A DNA stretch of 64,000 bases from Apoderus coryli (lineage: Eukaryota; Arthropoda; Insecta; Coleoptera; Attelabidae), in assembly GCA_911728435.2 (NCBI GenBank), contig OU452209.1:10832869-10896868 (forward strand), given 5' to 3'. Below the pieces are notes generated by a model. The model was given only the letters and a program-made list of their open reading frames with translations. It was not told the origin of the DNA and searched no databases. Shown here in pieces: positions 32,625 through 46,400 of the stretch (positions within the stretch are counted from its first letter, which is position 1; every line of letters begins with the position of its first letter). Both the position numbers and the translations under genes were made by a program.

Positions 32625-35004
32625 CAGGGTGAGTCACGAGGAACTGTACATACGTCTACCATAAGTAGAGGCACGTTAGGGGATTATCAAATGACCATTA
32701 AAAAATGTCTCCTTGTTTTGATTATTAATATACAGGGTAAATTATGGATCTTCACCAAAACAATGTTTCGTCATATCTTTTCAATGATTAAGTCGATTTA
32801 TCTCATTTTTTTTATAAAAGTGTGTATTGGTGTCTGGCAACTAACTGACATATTCAGAATTGAAGAAATCCAGGTCCGTCTTTGAGAAAATTTGTGGAAC
32901 TGTTTCATATTCAACACTTCACCCTGCATATGATTTTTCAAAAATCTGATATAATTTTTTCAGAGGGCATAAATATACAGTTAGACCTGGGTATTTGAAT
33001 TTTTTGTTACACTCACCTCACATTTCCAATTAAAGATTCATTTTAGAGCCAAATTGAAAATTGGCAATAATGAAGTATCTTACTGTACAATAATATTTAG
33101 TTATTAAAAAGAAATCTTCAAAATAGACAGAAACGATACACACTGTGCTCCAGTATGGTAAATACCATAATTTGATTTGATTTACAGGGTCGGATTTAAA
33201 AATCTGCCATATCTGGTTCATCCCAATAATTCACGCTGTGTGTAACTTTTTCCACCCGTAATAGACAGAAAATAGAAAAAAAATGTTTGTAATAACCTAG
33301 TTTTCTTATTTGTTTGAGGAAAACTCATGTGTCTAATTATTTTAATCGGAATGAAATTAACGAGACAGGGAAATGTTTATTCATAAATTAAGAAATAAAT
33401 ACAAAACAATAACCAAACAATAAAACAGTTTTAACAATATGGAACAAAGTAAAAAGCAATTTAATAAACATTACGATTATAAAAGATGTTCAAAATGAAA
33501 TCAATCTGGTTTAATACACTTTTCTTGACGAATGTTTAAATGTGTAATGTACTTTCTGATTGACAGTGGGTCATTTCTGATAATATAAATATGATTGAGA
33601 GAGTTCAGGACAAGTTTTTGCGTTCTGCTGCGTTTAGAATGGGGATACATATGCGCAATTATCATAGATCGGACCTACGAGGGGCGTTAAACTTGGATAC
33701 TCTTGGAAAATGCAGAGTTTTAAACGACTTGGTATTTACGTATAATGTGTTGAAAGGTAACATAAATTGTCTTGCTGTCCTGCATAGGATTTTCTTCAAT
33801 GTGCTAGTGCGTGATTTACGACACCATGATCTCTTCTTTCACCATACAAGTAGAAATAATGATACATACTTTTCTCCTATTGATAGAACTCTTCGCACTC
33901 TGAATGAACATGATTGTATAGATATCTTTTGCAACTCACTTTTAGAATTTAAACGTCAAATTAATTGTTGTATTGAGTAGTACTCATAACAGATCCTGAA
34001 TTTATTATGAATTTGTTTATTTTGCCTTAGGTACTGTCATGTATATAAGAAATTTGTTGTAAATATAATTGGGGTATCCCGTTAATTTAATAAAATAAAT
34101 AAATAAAATATTGCAACAGTGAATAATTCTGCGTTAGTGAGCTGTTGTGTTTTATAATCGTAATGTTTGATAAATTGTTTTTTACTTTGTTCCACATTGT
34201 TAAAACTGTTTAATTGTTTGGTTATTGTTTTTTATTTTATTTCTTAATTTATGAATAAACATTTCCTGGCTTGTGCGTTTCATTCCGATTAAAATAATTA
34301 GACACATGAGTTTTCCTCAAACAAATAAGAAAACTAGGTTATACAAATATTTTTTACCTATTTTCTATCTATTACGGGTGGAAAAAGTTACATGCAGGGT
34401 GAATTATTGGGATGAACCAGATACGCCAGATTTTTAAATCCGGCCCTGTAAATGAATTCAAATTATGGTATTTACCATACTGGAGCACAGTGTGTGTCGT
34501 TTCTGTCTATTTTGAAGATTTCTTTTTAATAACTAAACATTATTGTACAGTAAGATACTTTCATTATTCCCAATTTTCAATTTGGTTCTGAAATGAATCT
34601 ATAATTGGAAATGTGAGGTGAATGTAACAAAAAATTCAAATACCCAGGTCTGTCTATTTATGCCATCTGAAAAAATTATATCAGATTTTTGAAAAATCAT
34701 ATACAGGGTGAAGTGTTGAATATGAAGCAGTCCCACAAATTTTCTCGAAGACGGACTTGGATTTTTTCAATTCTGAATATGTCAGTTAGTTGCGAGACAC
34801 CAATCCACACTTTTATAAAAAAATGAGATAAATCGACTTAATCATTGAAAAGATATGATGAAACATTGTTTTGGTGAAGATCCATAATTCACCTTGTATA
34901 TTAATAATCAAAACAAGGGGACATTTTTTAAGGGTCATTTGATAATCCCCTAACTTGCCTCTACTTATGGTAGAAGTATGTACAGTTCCTCATGACTCAC
35001 CCTG
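32625..35004. mobile_element. CAGGGTGAGTCACG-family element with internal LINE insertion
   Basis: Its long arms are inverted (32625 to about 33495 and about 34130 to 35004) and its termini are CAGGGTGAGTCA and TGACTCACCCTG between TA dinucleotides. Each arm carries further inner CAGGGTGAA or TTCACCCTG motifs. A LINE tail (33585-34107) interrupts the centre; the copy at 59765 shows the empty site. Confidence 0.85.
33585..34107 (+). mobile_element. LINE 3' fragment nested in the CAGGGTGAGTCACG element
   Basis: It reads MIERVQDKFLRSAAFRMGIH and on to a stop near 33980, then a 3' UTR and an (AAAT)n tail. AATAT appears on both sides. The intact element at about 60708-60735 has one AATAT here, proving an insertion. 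Confidence 0.75.
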
Positions 35005-35982
35005 TATTTATGTACCTGTTCTGATACAGAAAATTTCATTATATTCTATTTTTATTAAGGGTTTGTTAATGCTGAAAATAGTATTATTGTTTTTATAAGC
35101 ATGTTAAGTATTTTTTTTTGCGGTTTCTTGTAATAAGGCGGTTGGATGTTTGCGTTATTAAATAAAATAAACATACTAGAGACTTTTAGCACAACTCTCG
35201 TTAAAACAGCCTGACGTTAAGTTTCGGATTGCTATCTAGGCCGCATGCGCAGAAATTATCGTAACGCAATTTGAATAGCGGGACACGGTATTTGTTTGCG
35301 ATTAGCGCAGCTTGTCTCTGGATTAGCGTGATAAAATACCGTAAAACCGTTAAGAAAAAGGACTTCGGATTGGCTGAAAGCAATCGAAGAACCAGCTGAC
35401 AAATGTTAGTTTAAAAATTAATCAATCTAATATTAAATAAGTGCTTGGATTAGATTTTCTCTTTTTTATTTTCTGCTTTATTTTACAAGTTTTAATGATA
35501 GTTTTTGTTCTTCCTCTCTCTTAATTCATGCTGTCAGAAAAGGAAAAACGTAGATTATTATTATTTATAATACACTAAGGCATTTTAAGATTAGACTCCC
35601 AGCACAAAAATGGATTACAAATATTTTAGGTTCCTGTTAGCGGGAAAGTAAAATGTTTTTTAGAAGACACATTAAAATAATATCTGAACTAAGGATATAC
35701 ATAGGTACTTCTACGTATTTTAGCGTTACAGTAAAATTTAACGTTGAATGTGCAAAAAGATAATAATCGTAATATCGACGTACCTTAGGTCGATTATCTA
35801 CGTTCGTGAGACGTACAATGTACCTACCTGCCTTTGTTGATTGGGACAATTTAATTCAGAGAGCAAAATGGAGCGGTCAATAGCAATAACACCATGAATC
35901 AGTTTGGCACAAAAATACCTATATGTTTGGCAGGCTCCTGCAATTAAAAATTAAATTCTAAACAACTTTTCCATTATAGTAT
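35005..35982. other. Unassigned AT-rich DNA
   Basis: No convincing gene. Short ORFs here have no recognisable motif. Confidence 0.4.
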
Positions 35983-36054
35983 AAGATTCCCTTCTCATGT
36001 GGTATATGGTATATCGGAGAAACAGGTAGAAAAGTATCAACCTGTTTACAGTAA
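35983..36054 (+). pseudogene. GIY-YIG nuclease core fragment of a Penelope-like element
   Basis: The plus strand reads KIPFSCGIWYIGETGRKVST, close to the Penelope-type GIY-YIG start (CSCG.VYIGETGR), then runs into a stop. Only about 24 codons survive. A hammerhead-like core lies 8 bp further on the other strand. Confidence 0.6.
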
Positions 36055-36061
36055 CATTAAA

Positions 36062-36097
36062 GATCGGTCCGATTTCGGAATATAACCTCATCAGCAC
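36062..36097 (-). ncRNA. Hammerhead-like core beside the GIY-YIG remnant
   Basis: The minus strand has CTGATGA, a GG/CC stem II with a 7-nt loop, GAAA, stem III ATCG/CGAT with loop GAC, and the triplet ATC. Stem I is not continuous with the core, so activity is doubtful. Confidence 0.35.
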
Positions 36098-36706
36098 TGG
36101 CCGACCATTAGGTCTGTGATATCAACGTAAACTCAGAGTCAATACAAATTTTCGCAACAACCAATCAATTTAAATCGCGTATTCAATGACGCCTCACCCC
36201 TCCATCGACGACCAACCACAGATTGACAACTAATGCGCAGATCGTTGTGCCAGGGGGGCTTTATTTGAAATCGGTGCAACTTTGCGTGTACGCAAATGAC
36301 GTCATTTGCGATTAGAAAATGGTGCACGGCTTATTTGAAATGCACTGCGAGCGATATGAATTTGTACCACTCGCAACTTTTGCGCATGAGGGTATACCGA
36401 TCGCAAGTCAACTTTCGTACACGCAATGCATGACAAGACGTCAGGGTGCCTATTCTCGAATCCAGGGAATTGCTTCTCATGAGAAAATGTGGGCGGAGTT
36501 CTCATGAAACGCGTAAATAGGTATTCTTGAACAAAAGTGATAGATCATATCACACAATAACGAGAGAACACCATTCTCCTACTATATTTCATGTGATCTG
36601 ACGGAGGAGTTTGTGTTTATAGTAAAAATATAACATCTCAAAATTATAATTAACAGTAAGTTGGGCTTGTGTTTACGTGATTTTTTTATTTTATAATTTT
36701 TCAATA

Positions 36707-36905
36707 ATGGAATTAGCGGATGGAAGAGTTGCGGTATACGAAGAGGTTTAAACAATTTAGTAGGTACGTATGTACTTATAGCAATTGATTTATTTGTACT
36801 TTTTTAATGATTAACTGATTACTTTTATTTCAGATGCAGAAGTACAAGAAGCTCGTCCATCAAGGAAAATGTATAAGGCTTTGGAAGCCTTTGAATTAGA
36901 TGATT
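36707..36905 (+). pseudogene. Harbinger transposase N-terminal fragments
   Basis: MELADGRVAVYEEV at 36707 meets a stop. After a TTTCAG acceptor, about 36834-36900 reads DAEVQEARPSRKMYKALEAF then ELDD and a stop. Both resemble the lead-in of Harbinger nucleases. The catalytic domain is gone. Confidence 0.45.
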
Positions 36906-36954
36906 GAAAATTTATTAAAAAATTCATTCATTGCATCCAGCTTTTACATGAACC

Positions 36955-37134
36955 ACCTGGAATTGCATTTAAAATTACGGTAACACCTCCTCCCACAATA
37001 GTCTCGCGCTTTTCTTGGTAAAAGTATTAAAAAATCTCCCAGACAGCAAATTTTCCTGATTTTGTAAAAAATCAATTAAAGCTTGTTTCTGTTTGCTACT
37101 TACAAAGGCTGTGCGGGTTTTTTCAAATTTGCTC
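36955..37134 (-). pseudogene. Myb/SANT-like DNA-binding protein of the Harbinger element, fragment
   Basis: From the minus-strand ATG near 37134: MSKFEKTRTAFVSSKQKQAL, IDFLQNQENLLSGRF, then LWEEVLP. After a frameshift, residues resembling N.IPGG.CK appear. This is the Myb/SANT-like domain that partners Harbinger transposases. A frameshift and truncation leave it dead. Confidence 0.6.
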
Positions 37135-37212
37135 ATCTATTAACAATGTAATTTTGTTAATATATAGTTATGATGTGGCTTCCACCTTTTGGTGATTCAG
37201 CCAGTCATTATA

Positions 37213-38238
37213 CAGGGTGAGTCACGAGGAACTGTACATACTTCCACCATAAGTAGAGGCACGTTAAGGCATTATCAAATGACCATTAAAAAATTTCTCA
37301 TTGTTTTGATTATTAATATACAGGGTGAATTATGGATCTTCACCAAAACAATGTTTCGTCATATCTTTTCAATGATAGAGTCGATTTATCTCATTTTTTT
37401 TTAAAAGTGTGTATTGGTGTCTGGCAACTAACTGACATATTCAGAACTGAAAAAATCCAGGTCCGTCTGCGAGAAAATTTTTGGGACTGCTTCATATTCA
37501 ACACTTCACCCTGTATATGATTTTTCAAAAGTCTGATATAATTTTTTCAGAGGGCATAAATAGACAGTTAGACCTGAGTATTTGAATTTTTTGTTACACT
37601 CACCTCACATTTCCAATTAAAGATTCATTTTAGAGCCAAATTGAAAACTGGCAATAATGAAATATCTTACTGTATAATAATGTTTAGTTATTAAAAAGAA
37701 ATCTTCAAAATAGACAGAAACGACACACACTGTGCTCCAGTATGGTAAATGCCATAATTTGAATTGATTTGCAGGTCCGGATTTAAAAATCTGGCATATC
37801 TGGTTCATCCCAATAACTCACCCTGTATGTAACTTTTTCCTCCCGTAATAGACTGAAAACAGATAAACAATGTTTGTAATAACCTAGTTTTCTTATTTGT
37901 TTGAGGAAACTCATGTGTCTAACTATTTTAATTGTATACAGGGTGAAGTGTTGAATATGAAGCAGTCCCACAAATTTTCTCGAAGACGGACCTGGATTTT
38001 TGCAATTCTGAATATGTCAGTTAGTTGCCAGACACCAATACACACTTTTATAAAAAAATGGGATAAATCGACTTACTCATTGAAAAGATATGACGAAACA
38101 TTGTTTTGGTGAAGATCCAGAATTCACCCTGTACATTAATAATCAAAACAAGGAGACATTTTTAATGGTCAATTGATAATCCACTAACGTGCCTCTACTT
38201 ATGGTAGAAGTATGTACAGTTCCTGGTGACTCACCCTG
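37213..38238. mobile_element. CAGGGTGAGTCACG-family element, internally deleted
   Basis: Both termini are intact. The left arm continues to about 37932, then jumps directly into the right arm at CAGGGTGAAGTGTTGAATA, losing the centre and half of the right arm. It lies inside the Harbinger-like element. Confidence 0.8.
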
Positions 38239-39178
38239 TATAAAATTTTAATACAATTTTTCCTAGATTACCTTAAACTGATTCACTGATACCCTTGTCT
38301 TTATGCTTATAAAATGCTGATACCAAATTAGCTAAAACAAAATTTACACCAAAATAAATAATACAACAAAAGGTTATGTAGGTACGTGATATCATCTTTT
38401 TATTACGATAAATGCTGGCCTTTTGCTTCAAAACCTATTGGCAACATTGTAGGAATCTTTCATTCTATATTTCACATCATATGAGTTTGAGAATACCTAT
38501 TTTGCATTAATGGAGAAAAACCAGGGATGTGATAGAGCATATTGGTGATATGAGTGATCACATTCTCTTATACTCGAGAATAGGGACCCAGTTTATTTTA
38601 TTTTTGTCATTTCACATCAAATAAATTTTAATTTTGATTATCGCGTGGTGGATCTTTTAATAATTTTGTTAATTTAAAAGTTCTTTTTTGAGTTATTTCA
38701 GTTGGTTTATGTTTTAAATATGAATCTTAAAAATTTAATTGATAATAACGTATTGCCTGATCTTGAAGTGGCGGGATGTTAATTGGAATGAGTTTTTTTA
38801 GTAAAATAATGAAAATATTAATCTGTATAAGGTATTCGATAAGAGTCTGTTGAAGTTTCCTTTGTAGTAGGATTTCTTGATACAACTGAAAAACTTTCAT
38901 TTCGTATGTCGAGAAAACGTTACTTAAATTTATTGTGTATAATTTGAAGATAATCTAATGAAGTCAGGAAGTAAAAAGTCACATTATTCTCAACAGTTTA
39001 TTTTTAGCTATATATAGGTATATTAAATTATACACTATGATAATAATAAATATGTACATAATTACTACGTTGAGTATTAAATAAATTACTAATAAAAACA
39101 ATCCCGAAAAACTAATATCAAATTAAAAAATTCTAACCTTAAAACATCAAACCAATAACAAATATATGTCATCGAAAA

Positions 39179-39216
39179 CATAGAATAAGAAAGCTACGTA
39201 GTTTTCTTATTCTATG
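39179..39216. mobile_element. 38-bp palindromic micro-insertion, copy 2
   Basis: CATAGAATAAGAAAGCTACG then TAGTTTTCTTATTCTATG. It is the same length as the copy at 20516. The flanks are TCGAAAA and TCGAAAT, a 6-of-7 match. Confidence 0.6.
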
Positions 39217-39442
39217 TCGAAATTTCATAAAATCCAAACACTTGATTGGTTGATCTCGACAAAGATAACTGGCAACGTAGCGAGTGAGTGCATCTTTTGC
39301 GTGCACGCAAGTAGGGATGCATACGTTTAATCGCAATTTCAAATAAAGCTATTCGCCCAAAACAAATTGCGCATACGAACAAATTAATGCAACTTTGCAT
39401 GCACGTAAATATTTGCGATCGATTCAAATAAAGCCCCCCAGG

Positions 39443-40479
39443 TATACTCGTATAAGGCACGTACACAGCAAATATGTTGAGATTAACCGACTGAGGATGA
39501 TGAGTGAAACGTTATCTAGTGTAAATGTGACGCAGGATTTTTCCAGAAGTATTGTGTATATATGTTTAGTTGCCTGTTGAAGTTTTCTGTCAAAAATATG
39601 CATTTGTTGATATTATTGGAATAAAAGTCGTTTATTATTCAGATAAACTTTTATTACTCACGTTAAGGAATGAAATTTATTACACTTATATTACACATAT
39701 TGTTTATTATAATCCAACTTGTATAATATGCACAGGGTGTTGGATACAACAATGTGCGCTGTAATGAGCGACAACTTTTAGTTTCCATACTCCAAAACTT
39801 CAATATAAAATTGTCGTGTTTTTCCTATTTGCAATACTAGGTACAGGAGTAATAATTTTCTCTGTAGCATATATTTGTTGAACAAAATTAATTACCAATC
39901 AGTTTCCAATAAATGTCTCTAAAAAGTTTGATAAAACACACGCGGAATGTTTGACCGCTCAAGGTGTACAATACGAAATTGATGCTGAAATTCAAATAAT
40001 ACAATATCATGGCGAATTGTTGAGCGCAGTATAAATATGTTGGTGCTGGCGTGTCCAACAGATCGAAGCCGAAGTATAGAATCAGTCGTATTATATAGCT
40101 GTAAATAAAACAAAATCAATTAATTTTGCTACTAGGGAATGCAATAAACGTTTACGGAATAGTAGAAAGTTGCTATGGGAAGTACTTTTTGTTTGGTGAT
40201 ACGTTTTCAAGTAATTGCATGAAAAAATAAACTCGCTCTCTCCTGGATAGGTAGATTTTTTTTATGGAAATCTACCTAAAATTATAATGTGTCTTTGTAT
40301 TCATAATAATGATCATGGCTGAAGAAACGGTGTATTTCTCGAATCACGTCCATCAAAAGTTAGTTACCTAGGTACTAAGAAAACATTTAGGTAGTGTGGG
40401 GTTATTTCGAATAACAGCATGCCATATGTGAAACAAGTTTGCATTGAAATAAGAGATGATCACCTACCTACTAACTTAC
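39443..40479. other. Unassigned DNA downstream of GPCR exon E
   Basis: A CACAGGGTGTTGGATAC end-like motif sits near 39732. No TM7 exon of the GPCR could be recognised here on the minus strand. Confidence 0.4.
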
Positions 40480-43400
40480 CTTGGTACATTTAGAATTATA
40501 AACGATGTGGATACCAACAAAAGCATCTTGTTAATGCTGTTCTGAACATGTTTAGAACTTCTCGGACTGCTTTTCTCACCTAGAAAATAAAATATGTGGT
40601 TGTTATAAAGTCTGTGCCAGATTACAAGGAGGATAGGAGGCAGCAAATGCTACGGCCCTAGCGCCTGTGCCCAAAAAAGTACAAAAAATATAAGCCATAC
40701 ACCTAGGTGGTAGTGAGCGCTAGCCATACAGTATTGTCTAGGTGTAATACATTATTATGCTGCAAGTTGGCAACACCACAATAATTACAGGGGGAGTCTC
40801 CTAATACTCCTTTCGATTCGAGCTTGCGTGAAAACACTGATAGAATAAGGACCCTGCTTATTAGTGATAGCTTGTTAAATAGCCTGTTTTATTCTGTTTT
40901 TAATGATATATGACAATGTATTGTATCAGTAGTTTCCGATTACATTATTAAAATCAGAATAGAAGAGGCTATTTAACGAGCTCTTATCAATAAATAGGGT
41001 GTGGCGAGGGGGTCTCTATACAGAAGTTGTTCTCCACAATGTCCCTCAAGCTCCTTGTTTGGCACAACCTTTTTGGAACACCCGGTATAAATTAAGAAAT
41101 TTGGTGATATTCCTGTGTTGTGGTAGGTGCATTGAAAAAGTGTTATCACGGTATATTTAAGGGGATATTGTACAATTTAATTTTTAGAATATAAAGGAAA
41201 ACAAAGTTTTTGTTATAATATCAAATTATTATTCATTCATTTTTAATTAAATATTAATCATTATAATTATTTATTTCAGTAAAAACTATTTAATCTCATA
41301 CAAGAAAGTACAACTGGTATAATAATACTCTTGTGCATGCTGCTGACAACCGGTGTAAATAAGAACCAATCGAGACTCCAACTGCCTCCATAATAAAGAG
41401 TGGCGATCGAGACTGAGCGACATAGACCATATTTCTGGTAGATTTTATAGGGGTTTTACTGTCTCCCTTAAATATACTGTGCTGCGTCATAATATTTGTC
41501 GTATACCCAACCAAAGATTAATGCAGGTACCTACATATTAATAAATTAACTTTAACAAAAATCCCCTGCGTGCGTCTATCTATTTTTTCAAATTTGCGTA
41601 AATATTTGTCAAAAACCGTCCCAATCCCTAGAAAATCAGCCAAAGAACGAAAATGTGAACAAATCGAACGTTCTAAAGAAAAAAATTAATTATTTATTAA
41701 GACCGATTTAATTATTTTAAGTTTAAGTAAAATTAATGTTTCTAATAACTAGAATATTAAAACAAATTAAAATTGAGGATTCTATGTTACAAAATACGAT
41801 TACAAAATAGTTTACAAATATTTTCGTTGCGACCGCTCATCAGCGGCGTATGTACAGTAGACTCGTTTATTAATTAGTAATTGTTTTGCGGTGTTACCAT
41901 TATTTGTTCATGGTTGTAAGAAGAAGGCTGTAGCACGGGTTACAAGTACACCGTTCGCCACGCGCCACCTTCCTCTAGTGATGTTATGCATTAGTTTCGC
42001 AGTTATCGGTGTTGCCGGTTCGAGCTGTTTGTATAACCATATATTAAGGTGCGTCCAGACTGACCGCGCCGCTCCGTGCATTTGCGAACGTTGCAGTCTC
42101 GTTTTTAGATGTTACATATAGGTTTAGCCGCGCCGCGCCGAAGCAAATCCTGTTTGTCAGTGTTATTTCAGTGTTCGATAAAAGCGCAGATATGGCGCAG
42201 TGGCGTCAGCGGCATTTATAATATGCAATGCTGTAAAATCTGAAGAAAGAAAAAAGAGGAAAAGGAGGTGGTGGACGACGCCAATACTAAAAAAAAAGAT
42301 CTAGTTATAGTGGAAGTGAACCCCCTAACTGATTTATCTCTGGCGGAAAACAGCCAGTTGAAACATTTTTGCCGCATGTCTTCTGAGGATTTTGAGTTTA
42401 TTTTAAATTTAGTGGGTCCAAAAATAGAGAAGTTAGACACAAACTAAAGAGAACCAGTTAAAGAAGAGGCTTGCAGGTACTTTAAGGTTCCTGGCAACAA
42501 GAAACTCTTATGCCAGTGTTGTGTCCACAACCAATTTATCTTTTTTCTATTCATTTTTTTTTTATTTCTTATTACCTAACTTTTCATAATTATTATAAAA
42601 GTATTCAAATTCTTTTATAAGCCAAGACAATACAAAATCTATACACGCGCATTTAATTTCAAAGTTTTCGCGCTTTTGCACCTTTTGTTTCTGTCTCGTG
42701 CTCCCCATCTATGGCAGTCATTTTACGTCGGATTCAAATCTTGGAATGACATCGCACTTCATGTGCTCTGTAGGGAGCGGCACAAATTAATTATATAAGA
42801 AATTAATAATTAACTAACTATAAAGTAATTCTACTTGTAAGATGAAAAATTCCTACATATTTCTCGTCTGTCTAAGATACGTATACAAATTTCTGAAATG
42901 CAAGGAGGTGGAAAATTTTATATTTTCTTCTAATCTAGACCTGCTTTTGCAATTCGTTAGTATGAAATAAATATAACATTGATATACATTTGTTCCTACA
43001 TTAACAATATTTAGTTTAATAACTTTAATGAAACGAATACACTTACTCGAAATGCGGTTGCTTGAAAAACTAGATGTATCGTCAGACTGGCGACTTTTCT
43101 GCGAATAGTGATAACGATCATCTGTACTTTTACTAAGGCTTGATCTCTGTAATACAAATAAAAAAAACAGGTTTTTTAGTCTTTCAGAAATCCCCAAACG
43201 AAAAAAAAAATATATAGGAGTTATATCTGGAGAGTGAGAAGGCCAATTTACTGGACCATCAGTTCTTATACAGGGTGTCCGGAAAAAAAAGGAGGTCAAT
43301 CCGTTAACCACAGATTCCGTGAGCAAAAAATAATATGAGTTTTATGATATCATTTTTCATTTTAACCCTCCATGTTCGATATACGTCAAAGTTAAAAATT

Positions 43401-46400
43401 TAAAACCAATATTTTTAAATAATTCTAGTATTTATTGAGATATTGGATTCAAATTTAGTGTGATGCTTCAGCATAAAGAGCTACTTCTTTCCAAAAAAGA
43501 ACACAAAAAAGAATTTCTTAATAGCCGAAATACGGGATGTTCAGTACCCGTTGACCCCCCAAGTTTTTATTACCTACGCCAATGACTTTTAAACTAAGTT
43601 TTTATAGGTTACTATGTATTTTTGATTATTTTTTAACTCTCTTTAACATTTGGATAAAATCATTTGTTTTTGAGATATTTTGAAAAGTATTGGCTCTTGT
43701 TGTATACGCGGCTCACGATATTTTCACTACTAAATCAAGCATATTTAACTCAAATTACTATTACCGTGCATCAAATTAAGTACCGTTTTCCAAAAAGGTA
43801 ATAAAACTAAACACTACGAATACGAAATTGTTTATTATTTTTAACTTAATTTGAAGCATCATAGTCAAATATTAATTACTTAAACATGTTATTTTTAAAA
43901 ACATGAAAAAGTAACTAAATAAACATTAGAAAAACTACCAGTCTAAAGAAATTGCTCGATATGACCCCCATTTTTTTCAATGCATATGCGAGCTCTTTTT
44001 AGTAAAGAAAATCTTAGTCTTTGAAAAATATGAGGCTTCAACCTAAAGTCTTCCCCAGCTTGTAAGACTCTCTCTATTAAATGATTTTCACTCAAAATCG
44101 GAACCTTATAAACAATATCTTTCATACAACCCTAGACTGAATAGTCCAAGGGAGTAAGATCTGATCTGATATGATCTGATCTGAGATACAAGATTCACAA
44201 AAATCAAAATATTAAAGAGCTGTATACAGTGCTATATAGGAAACATAAGAAACGAATAGTTGACGCCAAGAAAAATTTTAATAATTCACGTTACTATGCG
44301 TCGCATAATAGGTCCAAGGAATGTTGGAAGATAATTAGGGAAGAAGTTAGCTTGGGTGATGATCATCGATACCCTTCTGCATTTGTCGACAGAGATGGAG
44401 GGAAGTATCCGTGTGGTCATCAAGCAGCGGAGAAATTTAACCAATATTTTCTTGACTCTATTGAAGATTTGGTCGCATCGAGTGATACAGCATCGAACCG
44501 TGAACTGCCGCCTTTTAACAACCAGTCTCTCTTCCTACACCCTGTTCGTGAGTGGGAAGTACGCAAGATTTTGCGCAGGATAACTCGAAAAAGTTCATGT
44601 GGCCCAGACGGTATCCCCTGCTCTCTCTTGAGGCATGTGATCGAGAGTATTGCACATATTTTAACACATTTGATCAATCAATCTTTTCTGGATGGGAAAT
44701 TTCCGCAAGACTTAAAATTGGCCAAGGTTGTACCCATTTTTAAAAAAAAGGATCCCCATAATATAGAGAATTATAGAGGCATTTCAGTTTTATCTGTTTT
44801 CTCAAAAATTTTTGAAAATGCATTCTATGACCAACTCAATGGGTTTATAAATAAATATAATATACTTGGTCATAATCAATTTGGTTTTAGACAAGGTATG
44901 TCTACTCGGGATGCGGTTATCCAATTCGTAAATAATGTGCTGAAAGGGCTGGAGGAAAAACAAAAGTGTTCGGGTTTATTTTTCGATTATTCTCGTGCGT
45001 TTGAGACCGTGAATCATGAGAGAATTTTATCCAAGCTTTACAATTATGGCATTCGGGGAACATCTTTAGATTGGATAACTTCCTATCTATCCGGAAGAAT
45101 GCAGAAAGTGAGTCTCAATTGTGATTGTGCCACATTTGAGTCGTCAACTCTTGAGGTCAACGTTGGCGTTCCTCAGGGTAGTACACTGGGACCATTGCTG
45201 TTCATATTATATATTACTGACATGTCTGCACAAATGAAATCCGTTCGCAATATCACACTTTTTGCAGACGATACATCAGCAATGGTTTGTGCTGATAACA
45301 TTAGCTGGTTGAGTGTTAAAGGAAACGAATGTCTGGAGGATATGCGAAGATATTGTACTGACAATGGTTTGGTGATGAACCTTGGGAAGACAAGTCATAT
45401 CCACTTTTCTGCTAAGGAAGTCGACTATAGTGTGAGAATCCGGAGTGGTAATTGCAGCCTTGTCCAGAACAACACTGTAAAATTCTTGGGTGTTGAAGTC
45501 GATTCACTTTTAAGTTGGTACATGCATATTGAAACCGTTTCCAAGAAGCTCTGTAGACTATCATTTTTAATCTGGAAACTCAGAAGCTTGGTAACTCTTG
45601 ATGTGTTGTTGTCATTTTATTTTGCGCATGTGCATTCTGTGCTGTCCTATTCGGTTGTAGTGTGGGGTAACTCGCGGCGCATAGACGAAATTCTGATATT
45701 ACAAAAAAGAATCATTAGGACAATATCATTTAAATCAATGAGATTCTCATGCCGTCAACTATTTAAAGACTTAAAAATTTTAACAATAACATCAATTTAT
45801 ATTTTGGAGTGTGTTTTTTATGTGTATTCAAACAAGGATAGATTTATAAGCACAGGACAATTGTCTGATTATGATCTGAGATATAACTTAAATCTCAAAC
45901 TACCTGTCCATAGACTCTCCCTTACGGCGAATAGTTCATTGGTAATGCCGTTAAAAATTTTTAATCATCTACCTCAGCATTTCAAATTGGTTCGTAGCCC
46001 GAAGCAGTTTAAAATGAATGTTAAAAACTGGTTATTGAGATATAGTTTTTATACACTGAATGAATATTTTACAATTTCTTGATTATATATTTTGTATTGT
46101 AAATTTACAATATTTGCCGTTTGTGAACTTTTATGTTATGTATTCTGTGAATTATAATTTATTGACGCATTCTTTGTACTGATGCTGTACCTGATGAATA
46201 AAGACTATGATTATGATTATTATGATTATGGTATCGGGGTGGCCATTTAACAGGAGCATCTTGGCCTCGCCCAATCCAGTGTTGGGGAAAGTTTTCATGT
46301 AAGTATCTCCTTACATTCCTAGCAAAATGTGCTGGTGCACCATCGAGTTGAACCCAAATGTTTTGTCTAACTAATTTGACACACATTGCAAGTAGGTATC

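Larger units (their letters stand above)
36255..39437. mobile_element. PIF/Harbinger-like transposon remnant, 3.2 kb
   Basis: The ends GGGGCTTTATTTGAA and TTCAAATAAAGCCCC are inverted, with further subterminal similarity rich in GCAAATG and TTGCG. CCAGG flanks both ends. Inside are a Myb/SANT-like gene on one strand and transposase N-terminal pieces on the other, the two-gene layout of Harbinger. A CAGGGTGAGTCACG-family element (37213-38238) and a 38-bp palindrome (39179-39216) are nested in it. The 5-bp flank is unlike Harbinger's usual 3 bp, so the superfamily call rests on the genes. Confidence 0.6.

Noticed and set aside
39470..39515. CTGAGGA ... GAAACG motif
   Set aside because: It fits CUGANGA...GAAAC in letters, but stem II has no complementary arms and no NUH is placed correctly.
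42853..43326. 157-codon minus-strand ORF as one protein
   Set aside because: It is a chance join of a transposase piece (43190-43262), GPCR exon D (43047-43146) and intron sequence.
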